From JASGCP01 sp965263285 (lineage in GTDB: Bacteria; Bacteroidota; Bacteroidia; Chitinophagales; Chitinophagaceae), in NCBI GenBank assembly GCA_965263285.1, contig CBDHHD010000016.1, positions 1,860,001 through 1,924,000 of the forward strand: a stretch of DNA of 64,000 bases, in the 5' to 3' direction. The notes below the pieces were generated by a model. That model did no database searches. It worked only from the letters and a program-made list of their open reading frames with translations, and had not been told where the DNA came from. A program made the position numbers and the translations under genes. Shown one piece after another: positions 27,071 to 34,961 of this stretch. The stretch's first letter is position 1. Each line of letters begins with the position of its first letter.

Positions 27071-27578
27071 GGTATAACGATTTTTTTAGTGAGCGATGAC
27101 AAAGATAATATATTTTTAAAAAAACCAATTTATTTTTGGCTACGGCTTTTTTTGAGGTGCTGGAAGCATGGATTATTAAATACATATAAACATGGAAATA
27201 ATAGGAAATATCTGATGAGGACTGCCCTCAGATAAAGAGCGTTACAAAACGAGGTGAGCGAAGCGACCAGCGAGAATGTGGAGGCGGAAATTTTATATAT
27301 GAATCGTTATGATGAGCATAAAGTATGTACATAAAAGATCACTATGGATAAGCTCATCATAACGATTCATACCTAACCGCCTTCCATTCATTCTCGCTAG
27401 CGTAGCGAGCCGTAGTTTTGTAGCTCTTTATCTGCAGGCTTGATTTTTCTTTGTTTCTTTCTTTTGTATCAAGACAAAAGAAAGAAAAAGATATAAAAAA
27501 CAAATAATGAATCTATACCTGAGTCATTACAAAAAAAGGTGTATTTTAATACCTGCTCACTAAAAAAGTCGTTATACC
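27071..27578 (-). mobile_element. Foldback element, type B ends, promoter end facing trpS
   Basis: 508 bp, reverse orientation. Ends GGTATAACGATTTTTTTAG at 27071 and GTCGTTATACC ending 27578, core end CTACGGCTTTTTTTGAGG inside the left. Complete interior palindrome. No matching 8-bp flanks (TTATTTAA and AAAAAATA), so it has been rearranged or the flanks have drifted. Occupies the gap between trpS and the POT gene. Confidence 0.88.
27100..27128 (-). promoter_or_regulatory. Element-borne promoter reading into trpS
   Basis: On the minus strand TTG (27128-27126), 18-bp spacer, TATCTTTG (27107-27100). Transcription would start near 27093, run through the type B terminus and reach the trpS ATG at 27054 after about 40 nt. 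I see no better promoter between the element and the gene. Confidence 0.6.
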
Positions 27579-27660
27579 AAAAAATAATTTATAAAAAATA
27601 GCAGTGATAATTCCACCTTGCATATTATCTTTACAATTTTATATTTATTTTAATTTTACG

Positions 27661-29325
27661 ATGAATACAAAAGCTAGTGAAAAACATTCTGTTGCATTAC
27701 CTATTTTGTTTTTAATAGAAATGTGGGAACGGTTTGCGTATTATTTAATGATAGGTATTTTGTTTTTGTATATCATTGATGCAGATAAAGGTGGGTTAGG
27801 ATTTAATAATGCAAATGCGGCCGATATTGTAGGCACATTTATTGCATTAGTATATCTTACTCCTTTTATAGGGGGGTTATTAGCCGATCGATATTTAGGA
27901 TATATTCGCTCTGTATTTATAGGTGGATTATTAATGGCGGCTGGTTATTTTACACTTGTAGTGCCAGGTTCTAATGCTTTGTATATAGGCCTTGGCCTTA
28001 TTATTTTAGGAAATGGATTGTTTAAACCTAACATATCTACTGTGTTAGGCAATATATATTCTGCGGAAGATAAAAAGAGACTCAAAGATGATGCGTTTAA
28101 TATTTTTTATATGGGAATTAATGTGGGTGGTTTTGTTTGTAATTTTGTTGCTGCTTATTTAAGAAATGAATATGGATGGGGTTATGCGTTTGCAGCAGCG
28201 GGTGTAGGTTTGTTAATAGGACTCGTTATTCTTGCTTTGTTTTATAATAAGGTAAAAGCAGGTGATGTAAAAAAAAGTATGAAAAAAGAAGATATGCCTA
28301 TGAAAAGAATTGTTCAGCTTATTTTTTTACCTGCTTGTATAGCGGCATTTATTGGATGGACATGTCCAAGTTTTTTTTTAGGGCATCCTCTTTTGCGTAC
28401 AAGAAGCAATGATGCGTTTATATTTGCTTGTATTCCTATTGTTTTATTTTATACATCTCTGTGGGTGCGTGCTAAAGATAATATGGAAAAAAAATCTATT
28501 GGCTCTTTATTGTTTATTTTTTTCTTATCAATTGTATTTTGGACTATCTATAATCAAAATGCAACAGGGCTTACCCTATGGGCAAATGATTATACAGATA
28601 GAAGTGTCCCTCAGTATTTACAAAAGCCATTACATCATTTAGGCCTTCTTGAATCTGTATCAGATACACTTATCCGTGTGCCTAAAACAAATGACCATTT
28701 TGTGGTTTTATATAATTCAAAGGGTGTTTCAGATTCTACTTGGGGTTATAATTATTATTTTAATAATCTACCAAAAGATAAATGGCCTGTTCCTCCATCT
28801 CATACAATACAATTATTAAATACAGAATTGTTTCAATCTATTAACCCTTTGTTTATTATTATATTTGTGTTAATTTTTTTACCTATATTTCAATTTTTAC
28901 GAAAAAGAAATAAAGAACCTAGCACAGCTATGAAATTTTCTTTTGCTTGTTTTATAGCTGGTTTGTCTACTTTGCTCATGGTAGTAGCTATTCATTCTGT
29001 ACCATCTGTATATCACTTTAAAACCTCTATGGTTTGGTTATGGATTGTATATATAGTATTTACATTAAGTGAGACATTTTTAAGCCCATTAGGTCTTTCG
29101 CTTGTGTCAAAACTTGCTCCACCGCGATTAACTTCTGTAATGATGGGTGGATGGTTTCTTTCTACTTCACTAGGAGGGAAAGCGGCGGGCATTTTAACAG
29201 GTTATTGGGACTCTTTTGCAAATAAAGCTACTTTCTTTTGGATTTTAACCATTGCCGCATTTCTGTCAGGTTTGATCTTGTTATTGTATATTAAAACATT
29301 AAATGCTATTTTAAAAGATAAGTAA
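27661..29325 (+). CDS. POT-family (PTR2) peptide transporter
   Basis: Proton-coupled di-/tripeptide importer of the major facilitator superfamily. 554 residues from MNTKASEKHSVALPILFLIE; the upstream in-frame ATG at 27604 would add 19 residues overlapping a promoter-like TATCTTTA (27627-27634). The proton-coupling ExxERF-type motif is present as EMWERFAYYLMIGI in helix 1. Conserved GGLLADRYLGYIRS and FNIFYMGINVGGF follow. About 12-14 helices; an extracytoplasmic loop of about 85 residues (380-410 region) between helices. Complete. Confidence 0.93.
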   Translation: MNTKASEKHSVALPILFLIEMWERFAYYLMIGILFLYIIDADKGGLGFNNANAADIVGTFIALVYLTPFIGGLLADRYLGYIRSVFIGGLLMAAGYFTLVVPGSNALYIGLGLIILGNGLFKPNISTVLGNIYSAEDKKRLKDDAFNIFYMGINVGGFVCNFVAAYLRNEYGWGYAFAAAGVGLLIGLVILALFYNKVKAGDVKKSMKKEDMPMKRIVQLIFLPACIAAFIGWTCPSFFLGHPLLRTRSNDAFIFACIPIVLFYTSLWVRAKDNMEKKSIGSLLFIFFLSIVFWTIYNQNATGLTLWANDYTDRSVPQYLQKPLHHLGLLESVSDTLIRVPKTNDHFVVLYNSKGVSDSTWGYNYYFNNLPKDKWPVPPSHTIQLLNTELFQSINPLFIIIFVLIFLPIFQFLRKRNKEPSTAMKFSFACFIAGLSTLLMVVAIHSVPSVYHFKTSMVWLWIVYIVFTLSETFLSPLGLSLVSKLAPPRLTSVMMGGWFLSTSLGGKAAGILTGYWDSFANKATFFWILTIAAFLSGLILLLYIKTLNAILKDK

Positions 29326-29379
29326 TGTTTGGATAACTCCTTTTGACATTAACACAATAGAAAGAAATAAAGAAAAAAT

Positions 29380-29942
29380 GGAATAACGACTTTTTTAGTG
29401 AGCAATTGTAAAATAATATATTTTTTAAAAAAATCAATTTATTTTTTATTTTTGGCTACCTCTTTTTTTGAAGTGCTGGAGCATGGATTATTAAATAAAT
29501 ATAAACTGAAAATAATAGGAAATATTTAATGAGGACTGCCCTCAGATAAAGAGCGTTACAAAACGAGGTGAGCGAAGCGACCAGCGAGAATGTGGAGGCG
29601 GAAATTTTATATATGAATCGTTATGATGAGCATAAAGTATGTACATAAAAGATCACGATGGATAAGCTCATCATAACGATTCATACCTAACCGCCTCCCA
29701 TTCATTCTCGCTAGCGTAGCGAGCCGTAGTTTTGTAGCTCTTTATCTGCAGGCTTGATTTTTTCTTTGTTTCTTTCTTTTGTATCAAGACAAAAGAAAGA
29801 AAAAGATATAAAAAATAAATTATTAACCTATACCTTAGTAATTACAAAAAACACAAATACCCTCCCACCAGCACCTCAAAAAGAAGATGTAGCCTTTTAG
29901 TAACCTTAACCTAAATTTTTTCTCACACTAAATTTAGTTATG
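29380..29942 (-). mobile_element. Hybrid foldback element, one type B end and one type A end
   Basis: 563 bp. Left end GGAATAACGACTTTTTTAG is type B; right end CTCACACTAAATTTAG...GCC at 29942 is type A. Core ends and palindrome inside. No target duplication. It stops abruptly in the N-terminal codons of a broken chitinase-like gene copy. A recombinant between A and B copies is the simplest explanation. Confidence 0.82.
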
Positions 29943-29999
29943 CCTAAAAGAACAACTTAATAGAACACAAAATATAAGGTATATTTGTTTACTTTTCAT
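29943..29999 (-). pseudogene. Truncated third copy of the GH18 lipoprotein gene
   Basis: Minus-strand ATG at 29999 followed by the codons of MKSKQIYLIFCVLLS, the same signal peptide start as the intact gene at 32227, then cut by the hybrid element. The upstream 60 bases also match the region upstream of that gene. So a third tandem copy existed and lost everything after its signal peptide. Confidence 0.75.
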
Positions 30000-30067
30000 T
30001 TTTTATTTCATTAAATAGTTAAAAATAATTGGTGTAAAGGTGTGAATAAGAATTGTATGGTTTATTT

Positions 30068-30111
30068 CTTGATTTGTATGGACTATAGAATGAATATCCA
30101 TACAAATCAAG
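30068..30111. terminator. Hairpin after the first GH18 gene
   Basis: CTTGATTTGTATGG and its perfect complement CCATACAAATCAAG, a 14-bp stem with a 16-base loop, starting 11 bp after the stop of the gene at 30122. No long T run follows, so it may act as a terminator or mRNA stabiliser. The same hairpin follows the paralogue (32296-32340). Confidence 0.65.
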
Positions 30112-30121
30112 AAAAGTATCA

Positions 30122-32227
30122 CTAAGGATTCCAAGTAATACTAGCAAAATTAGTAGCATAAGGATAGTTTTGTGATCCATCCCAATTGATATCCCAAGTC
30201 ATCATACCTCCTAAGGTAGGATAGGAGCTTCCTTGTAAGGTATAGGAACCTGGTTTATTTTTACCAGTTAATAGATAGGTAATAGCCGATTTTACAGTAG
30301 TAGGATCTGTATAGCCTCCACCTGCTGCAGCTGGTATGGCTGGTAGCCCTACTAATATCTTTGCAGGGTCTATACCTAGCATCATACCTCCGCTGCCAGC
30401 AGCAGAAAAGCCCTTGATAGAAGTCTCAGTGCAGGAAACGATAAAGTCGGCTGTGCCTTGATTGTAGTTTAATCCATCTAATCCTTGTATACTACCTGTA
30501 TTATATAACTGTGTTGATACATAAGAAAGTGTGTTTCTAAAAGCATATATCCATGATAAATAGGAGCCCCATATTCCTCCATAAGCGCTGGTGCCTCCTT
30601 GGTAGTTGGCGGCTTGTGGCACCATGGTTAATACCATCGACTTGCCTTTCGTAGCAGAGTACCAAGACATAATGGTAGTAACGGCGCTAATCATATTTTT
30701 AGTGCCTGGATCTGTTGGATCTGCAATGGTGCCTGCTGCAGTGGGACTACCATTTTCTACATCTAAGTCAATTCCATCAAAGGGGAATTGGGTAAGAATC
30801 GACTTTATACTATCTACAAATGTTTGCTCTTTTGCCGCTGTAGTAAGGCTTATAGTTACCAACTCTCCTCCTAAACTAAGGATTATCTTTTTACCTTGTG
30901 CGTGTAGTTGTTGCATATCTGATATAAAGAGGGCATTGGTATATCCTCCATTTGATATAATATTGGGTTCTACAGCAAAAGTAATTCCTCCATTAGAAAG
31001 AGAAACAGGGAAGGCAACAGCAATTAAATTGTAATTGTTATTAATATCTTTGAGTCGCATAGGGTTATTCGAACCTCCCGTATAGTCTTCCCAATAGCCC
31101 ATTAGAACCCTACTGGAGATAGGGGGGGGGGCAGGAGAGCTAGAGGAAATATAAAATGTTACGCTAGCTGTTTGCGTGTCAATAGGTGTAGCATTATCGG
31201 TAACTGATAGCATAACCGTTCGGGTACCTGTACCTACTATTTTTGTTATAAAGCCAATAGAAATAGTAGTATCTTTTGTAGCACTTGTAAATAGCGTGAA
31301 TTTGGTATTAGGTTGTTGGAGTGTGTTTTTATACCAAATACTATCTGCACTTCCTACTGCAAAAGAGTAGGTTCTATTAAAAGTGCCATCTGATTTAATA
31401 TTAAGTGATATTTGTCCTGTATCGGCATTGGTTATATTCTGGTTTATAGTATTTGCAGATACTTTAAAACCAGTTATCCCTACAGGATTGGCAATATTGA
31501 ATTGTGCAGAATCTGTTTGTGTGTTAGGATGTGTAGCATTATCGGTAACTGCTAGCACAACGGTTCGTGTCCCTGCTACTTTTGTTGTAAAGCCAATAGT
31601 AATAGTGGTGTCTTTTGAGGCGCTTGTAAATAGAGTAAATGTACTACCTGCTTGTCGAAGTATATTGTTATACCAAATACTATCTTTTCCTACTGCAAAA
31701 GAGTAGGTTCTATTAAGAGTGCCATCTGATGAAATTTCAAGTGATATTTTTCCTGTGTCAGCGGTAGTTATATTTGGATTAGCAACGATTGGATCTATTG
31801 CAAATCCTACTAGGTTAGCAACATTAAACTGTACAGAAGCTGTTTGTATATTAGCAGACTGATTGCTCACTATTAATGTTACTATTCGGGTACCTACAAC
31901 TTTTGTTTTAAAGCCTATTGTAATAGTTGTATCTTGTGTAGCACTTGAGAATAGCGTGAATGTACTGTTAGAGATTTGATTGGTGCCATTATATATAATA
32001 GTATCTGTATTTCCTACTGTAAAAGAATAGGTTTGTATGGTATTAGTATTTGATTTAATTCTAAGAGTTATTTCTCCTGTACTCGAAGTGTATATGTTTT
32101 GTTTAGCAACGATTGGGAATATCTGGAAATTATTATTGTTAAGATTATTAGAGTTTGTTTTAGTACAACTAATAAAAGAATAACTTAATAGAACACAAAA
32201 TATAAGGTATATTTGTTTACTTTTCAT
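30122..32227 (-). CDS. GH18 chitinase-like lipoprotein with three N-terminal repeats
   Basis: Glycoside hydrolase 18 enzyme, expected to cut chitin-like or related GlcNAc polymers at the cell surface. 701 residues. Lipoprotein signal MKSKQIYLIFCVLLSYSFIS with Cys21. Three repeats of ~110 residues follow (about 35-140, 141-250, 251-365), each with TYSF.VG...DSIWY, FTLFTSA.KDTTI.IGF and a TRTV-type strand. The GH18 barrel is about 375-701; the catalytic DxxDxDxE reads DGIDLDVE in FPFDGIDLDVENG. The paralogue 123 bp upstream has only one repeat. Beta-rich repeats may be spacers or carbohydrate binders; their plan faintly recalls TraQ/DUF3872, not established. Confidence 0.88.
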   Translation of the reverse strand: MKSKQIYLIFCVLLSYSFISCTKTNSNNLNNNNFQIFPIVAKQNIYTSSTGEITLRIKSNTNTIQTYSFTVGNTDTIIYNGTNQISNSTFTLFSSATQDTTITIGFKTKVVGTRIVTLIVSNQSANIQTASVQFNVANLVGFAIDPIVANPNITTADTGKISLEISSDGTLNRTYSFAVGKDSIWYNNILRQAGSTFTLFTSASKDTTITIGFTTKVAGTRTVVLAVTDNATHPNTQTDSAQFNIANPVGITGFKVSANTINQNITNADTGQISLNIKSDGTFNRTYSFAVGSADSIWYKNTLQQPNTKFTLFTSATKDTTISIGFITKIVGTGTRTVMLSVTDNATPIDTQTASVTFYISSSSPAPPPISSRVLMGYWEDYTGGSNNPMRLKDINNNYNLIAVAFPVSLSNGGITFAVEPNIISNGGYTNALFISDMQQLHAQGKKIILSLGGELVTISLTTAAKEQTFVDSIKSILTQFPFDGIDLDVENGSPTAAGTIADPTDPGTKNMISAVTTIMSWYSATKGKSMVLTMVPQAANYQGGTSAYGGIWGSYLSWIYAFRNTLSYVSTQLYNTGSIQGLDGLNYNQGTADFIVSCTETSIKGFSAAGSGGMMLGIDPAKILVGLPAIPAAAGGGYTDPTTVKSAITYLLTGKNKPGSYTLQGSSYPTLGGMMTWDINWDGSQNYPYATNFASITWNP

Positions 32228-32295
32228 TTTTTATTTAATTAAATAGTTAAAAATAATTGGTGTAAAGGTGTGAATAAGAATTGTATGTTTTATTT

Positions 32296-32340
32296 CTTGA
32301 TTTGTATGGACTATTAGAATGAATATCCATACAAATCAAG
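32296..32340. terminator. Hairpin after the second GH18 gene
   Basis: Same 14-bp perfect stem (CTTGATTTGTATGG) as at 30068, 10 bp after the stop of the gene at 32351. The flanking ~100 bases are nearly identical in both places, so gene and flanks were duplicated together. Confidence 0.65.
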
Positions 32341-32350
32341 AAAGGCATCA

Positions 32351-33796
32351 CTAAGGATTCCAAGTAATATTAGCAAAATTAGTAGCATAAGGATAGTTTT
32401 GTGATCCATCCCAGTTGATATCCCAAGTCATCATACCTCCTAAGGTAGGATAGGGGCCTCCTTGTAAGGTATAAGAACCTGGTTTATTTTGACCAGTTAA
32501 TAGATAGGTAATAGCCGATTTTACAGTAGCAGGAGCGGTATAGCCTCCACCTGCTGCAGATTTTATAGCTGGTAGCCCTACTAATATCTTTGCAGGGTCT
32601 ATACCTGGCATCATACCTCCGTTGCTAGCAGGAAAGCCCTTGATAGAAGTCTCAGTGCAAGAAATGATAAAGTCGGCTGTGCCTTGATCGTAGTTTTTTT
32701 CATCTAATCCTTGTATGCTACCTGTATTATATAATTGTGTTGCTACATAAGAAAGTGTGTTTCTAAAAGCATATATCCATGATAAATAGGAGCCCCATAT
32801 TCCTCCATAAGCGCTGGTACCTCCTTGGTAGTTGGCGGCTTGTGGCACCATGGTTAATACCATCGACTTACCTTTCTTAGCAGAGTACCAAGACATAATG
32901 GTAGTAACGGCGCTAATCATATTTTTAGTGCCTATATCTGTTGGAACTGCAATGGTGCCTGCTGCAGTGGGACTACCATTTTCTACATCTAAGTCAATTC
33001 CATCAAAGGGGAATTGGGTAAGAATAGACTCTATACTATCTACAAATGTTTGCTCTTTTGCTGCTGTAGTAAGGCTTATAGTTACTAACTCTCCTCCTAA
33101 ACTAAGGATTACCTTTTTACCTTGTGCTTGTAGTTGTTGCATATCTGATATAAAGAGTGCATTGGTATATCCTCCATTTGATATAATATTGGGTTCTACA
33201 GCAAAAGAAATTCCTCCATTATCATTTGAAACTGGGAAGGCAACAGCAATTAAATTATAATTGTTATTAATGTCTTTGAGTCGCATAGGGTTGCCCGAAC
33301 CTCCTGTATAGTTTTCCCAATAGCCCATTAGAACTTTACCGGAGATAGGAGGGGTAGGAGGAGTAGGTGTGGGAGAATTGGAAGTAATATTAAATTTTAC
33401 AGTGGCGGTTTTTGTTATACCCGATACGGCATCAGCAATGGTTAACATAACGGTTTTTGTCCCTGCCATTTTTGTTATAAAGCCTAAGGTAATAGTAGTA
33501 TCTTTTGTTATGCTTGAAAATAATGGGAAGGTAGTTGTAGGAGATTGTATTGAGTTGTTGTACCAAATACTATCAGTTTTCCCTATTGTAAACAAGTAGT
33601 TTCTGCTTACAGTACCATCTGATTTAATTTGAAGGGTTATTTTCCCTGTATCATTGGTATTGATGTTTTGATTAGTAACGGTTGGATATATCTGGAAGGC
33701 GGTAGATTGTTGATTGTCATTAACATTACTTTTAGTGCAACTAATTAAAACGCAACTAAAGCATAATAATAAAAAAATAATATTTATTTTTTTCAT
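32351..33796 (-). CDS. GH18 chitinase-like lipoprotein with one N-terminal repeat
   Basis: 481 residues, paralogue of the gene at 30122 with near-identical catalytic domain. Signal MKKINIIFLLLCFSCVLISC with lipobox Cys. One repeat (about 30-135) with RNYLFTIGKTDSIWYNN and ITKDTTITLGF, a Pro/Thr linker (PTPTPPTPP), then the GH18 barrel about 150-481 with DGIDLDVENG. The Glu of DxxDxDxE is present so it should be active. Transcribed in the same direction as the paralogue. Confidence 0.88.
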   Translation of the reverse strand: MKKINIIFLLLCFSCVLISCTKSNVNDNQQSTAFQIYPTVTNQNINTNDTGKITLQIKSDGTVSRNYLFTIGKTDSIWYNNSIQSPTTTFPLFSSITKDTTITLGFITKMAGTKTVMLTIADAVSGITKTATVKFNITSNSPTPTPPTPPISGKVLMGYWENYTGGSGNPMRLKDINNNYNLIAVAFPVSNDNGGISFAVEPNIISNGGYTNALFISDMQQLQAQGKKVILSLGGELVTISLTTAAKEQTFVDSIESILTQFPFDGIDLDVENGSPTAAGTIAVPTDIGTKNMISAVTTIMSWYSAKKGKSMVLTMVPQAANYQGGTSAYGGIWGSYLSWIYAFRNTLSYVATQLYNTGSIQGLDEKNYDQGTADFIISCTETSIKGFPASNGGMMPGIDPAKILVGLPAIKSAAGGGYTAPATVKSAITYLLTGQNKPGSYTLQGGPYPTLGGMMTWDINWDGSQNYPYATNFANITWNP

Positions 33797-34031
33797 TTTT
33801 ATTTATTTTGTTTTTAAAATATACATATTTCCTATTAGGTATGAGAATATATTTGTCATATTAAAATATTATATAATATTTTTTTGCAAATATAAGAAAT
33901 AGTAATTTATTTAACTAAATCCTTTTGTGAGGTGCTGGAATACCTTTACATAATGGCATAAGGGGTATAGTTACTTATTATAATATCTATAATTTATTGT
34001 GTGTAATTATGTTATCTTCTTACTAAAAGGG
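33797..34031. other. AT-rich gap with one core-end remnant
   Basis: CTAAATCCTTTTGTGAGG then TGCTGG (33916-33939) is an isolated core-type end. The rest shows no gene, repeat or hairpin that I can name. Confidence 0.45.
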
Positions 34032-34456
34032 TCTACATCCTTTTTTAAGGTGCTAAGAGGTTTTTAATAAATGGCAACTACTCATGTATAGGTTCATACT
34101 CGTTTTTTATATCTTTTTCTTTCTTTTGTCTTGATACAAAAGAAAGAAACAAAGAAAAAATTAAGCCTGCAGATAAAGAGCTACAAAACTACGGCTCGCT
34201 ACGCTAGCGAGAATGAATGGGAAGCGGTGATAAAATTGAAAATTGAAAGTTGAAAATTGAAAATTGAAAGTTGAAAATTGAAAGTTGAAAGTTGAAAATT
34301 GAAAATTGAAAGTTGAAAATTGAAAATTGAAAATTGAAAATTGTTATTTTCATATTTACAATTATTCGATCATCCATACACTTCATTAAACCTATTGAGT
34401 TAACTAAGTAGTTACAAACTGTATTTCTCTTAGCACCTTAAAAAAGGATGTAGCAT
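34032..34456 (+). mobile_element. Core-type element with heptamer array in place of its palindrome arm
   Basis: 425 bp, ends TCTACATCCTTTTTTAAGG and CCTTAAAAAAGGATGTAGC. Exact 8-bp duplication TAAAAGGG at 34024-34031 and 34457-34464. The left arm is normal to CTAGCGAGAATGAATGGGA, then a TGAAAAT/TGAAAGT tandem array (34233-34343) replaces the central palindrome and most of the right arm. Confidence 0.9.
34233..34343 (+). repeat. Heptamer minisatellite TGAAAAT/TGAAAGT
   Basis: About 15 consecutive 7-bp units, mixing TGAAAAT and TGAAAGT, inside the foldback element. Seven is not a multiple of three, so the Phe/Asn/Gln-rich frame on the minus strand is an artefact. Confidence 0.9.
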
Positions 34457-34477
34457 TAAAAGGGTGGTAGTAAAAAA

Positions 34478-34819
34478 TCAAGCATCTACTAAGCTTCTAA
34501 TAATTAGTTGATAGATAGAGAACAGTAAGCTAAATAAAAATGCAGTTCCCCAAGAGGCAATTTTAAAACCATCTATTAAATAAGCGGTTAGTTCGATAAT
34601 TACAACATTGATAACAAATAGGAAAAGCCCTAAAGTAATAACGGTAAGAGGTAAGGTTATAATGATAAGGATAGGTCGAACTACTCTATGTAAAATGCCC
34701 CAAACAAGTGCAACTAAGATAGCATAATAGCCATTTGTTACATGAACGCCAGGTATTAAATAAGCGCCTAAGATGACGCCTACGGAGTTAATTAACAGAT
34801 GTTTTAAAAATGATATCAT
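34478..34819 (-). CDS. Small four-helix membrane protein, YvlD / phage-holin-4 family type
   Basis: 113 residues, four hydrophobic segments with the family pattern of short loops: LLINSVGVILGAYLIPGVHV, RPILIIITLPLTVITLG and ELTAYLIDGFKI. Such proteins are called phage holin family 4 in databases but are common in chromosomes without prophage; nothing phage-like is near. Promoter box TATTTTTG (34834-34827, minus strand) is seven bases from the ATG. Function unknown, possibly envelope stress. Confidence 0.75.
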   Translation of the reverse strand: MISFLKHLLINSVGVILGAYLIPGVHVTNGYYAILVALVWGILHRVVRPILIIITLPLTVITLGLFLFVINVVIIELTAYLIDGFKIASWGTAFLFSLLFSIYQLIIRSLVDA

Positions 34820-34826
34820 TAATATG

Positions 34827-34834
34827 CAAAAATA
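34827..34834 (-). promoter_or_regulatory. Promoter box 7 nt from the start codon
   Basis: TATTTTTG on the minus strand; transcription would start at or within a base or two of the ATG at 34819. Confidence 0.5.
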
Positions 34835-34868
34835 AATAAAATATATGAATGAAGAATTGTTTATAAAT

Positions 34869-34900
34869 TAAGAGGCTACACTCCTTTCTCTTAGCATAGG
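34869..34900 (+). repeat. Internally deleted remnant of a core element
   Basis: GGCTACACTCC directly joined to TTTCTCTTAGCA, that is, parts of both ends of a core element with the interior gone. Confidence 0.45.
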
Positions 34901-34919
34901 AAATAGCCATATTTAATTA

Positions 34920-34927
34920 TATCTTTG
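34920..34927 (+). promoter_or_regulatory. Promoter box of the GH36 gene
   Basis: TATCTTTG, 19 nt before the first ATG (34947) and 34 nt before the preferred one (34962). Confidence 0.55.
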
Positions 34928-34961
34928 CTAAAGTATCAAATTTTGCATGAATATATTTTTT

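Noticed and set aside
27054..27578. Hairpins of the element before trpS as a tryptophan attenuator or T-box
   Set aside because: No leader peptide or T-box sequence was found; the same hairpins occur in all elements regardless of neighbour.
30606..31034. Long frame antisense to the GH18 gene, with a twin at 32832-33260
   Set aside because: Both are mirror frames of two paralogous GH18 genes; the twin is explained by the gene duplication.
34233..34343. Possible CRISPR array
   Set aside because: Units are 7 bp with no spacers; no cas genes in the window.
34204..34386. Minus-strand frame rich in Phe/Asn/Gln repeats
   Set aside because: Product of the heptamer array; the unit length is not a multiple of three and there is no start context.
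34478..34819. Holin as sign of a prophage
   Set aside because: The family is chromosomal in many bacteria and no phage gene is nearby.
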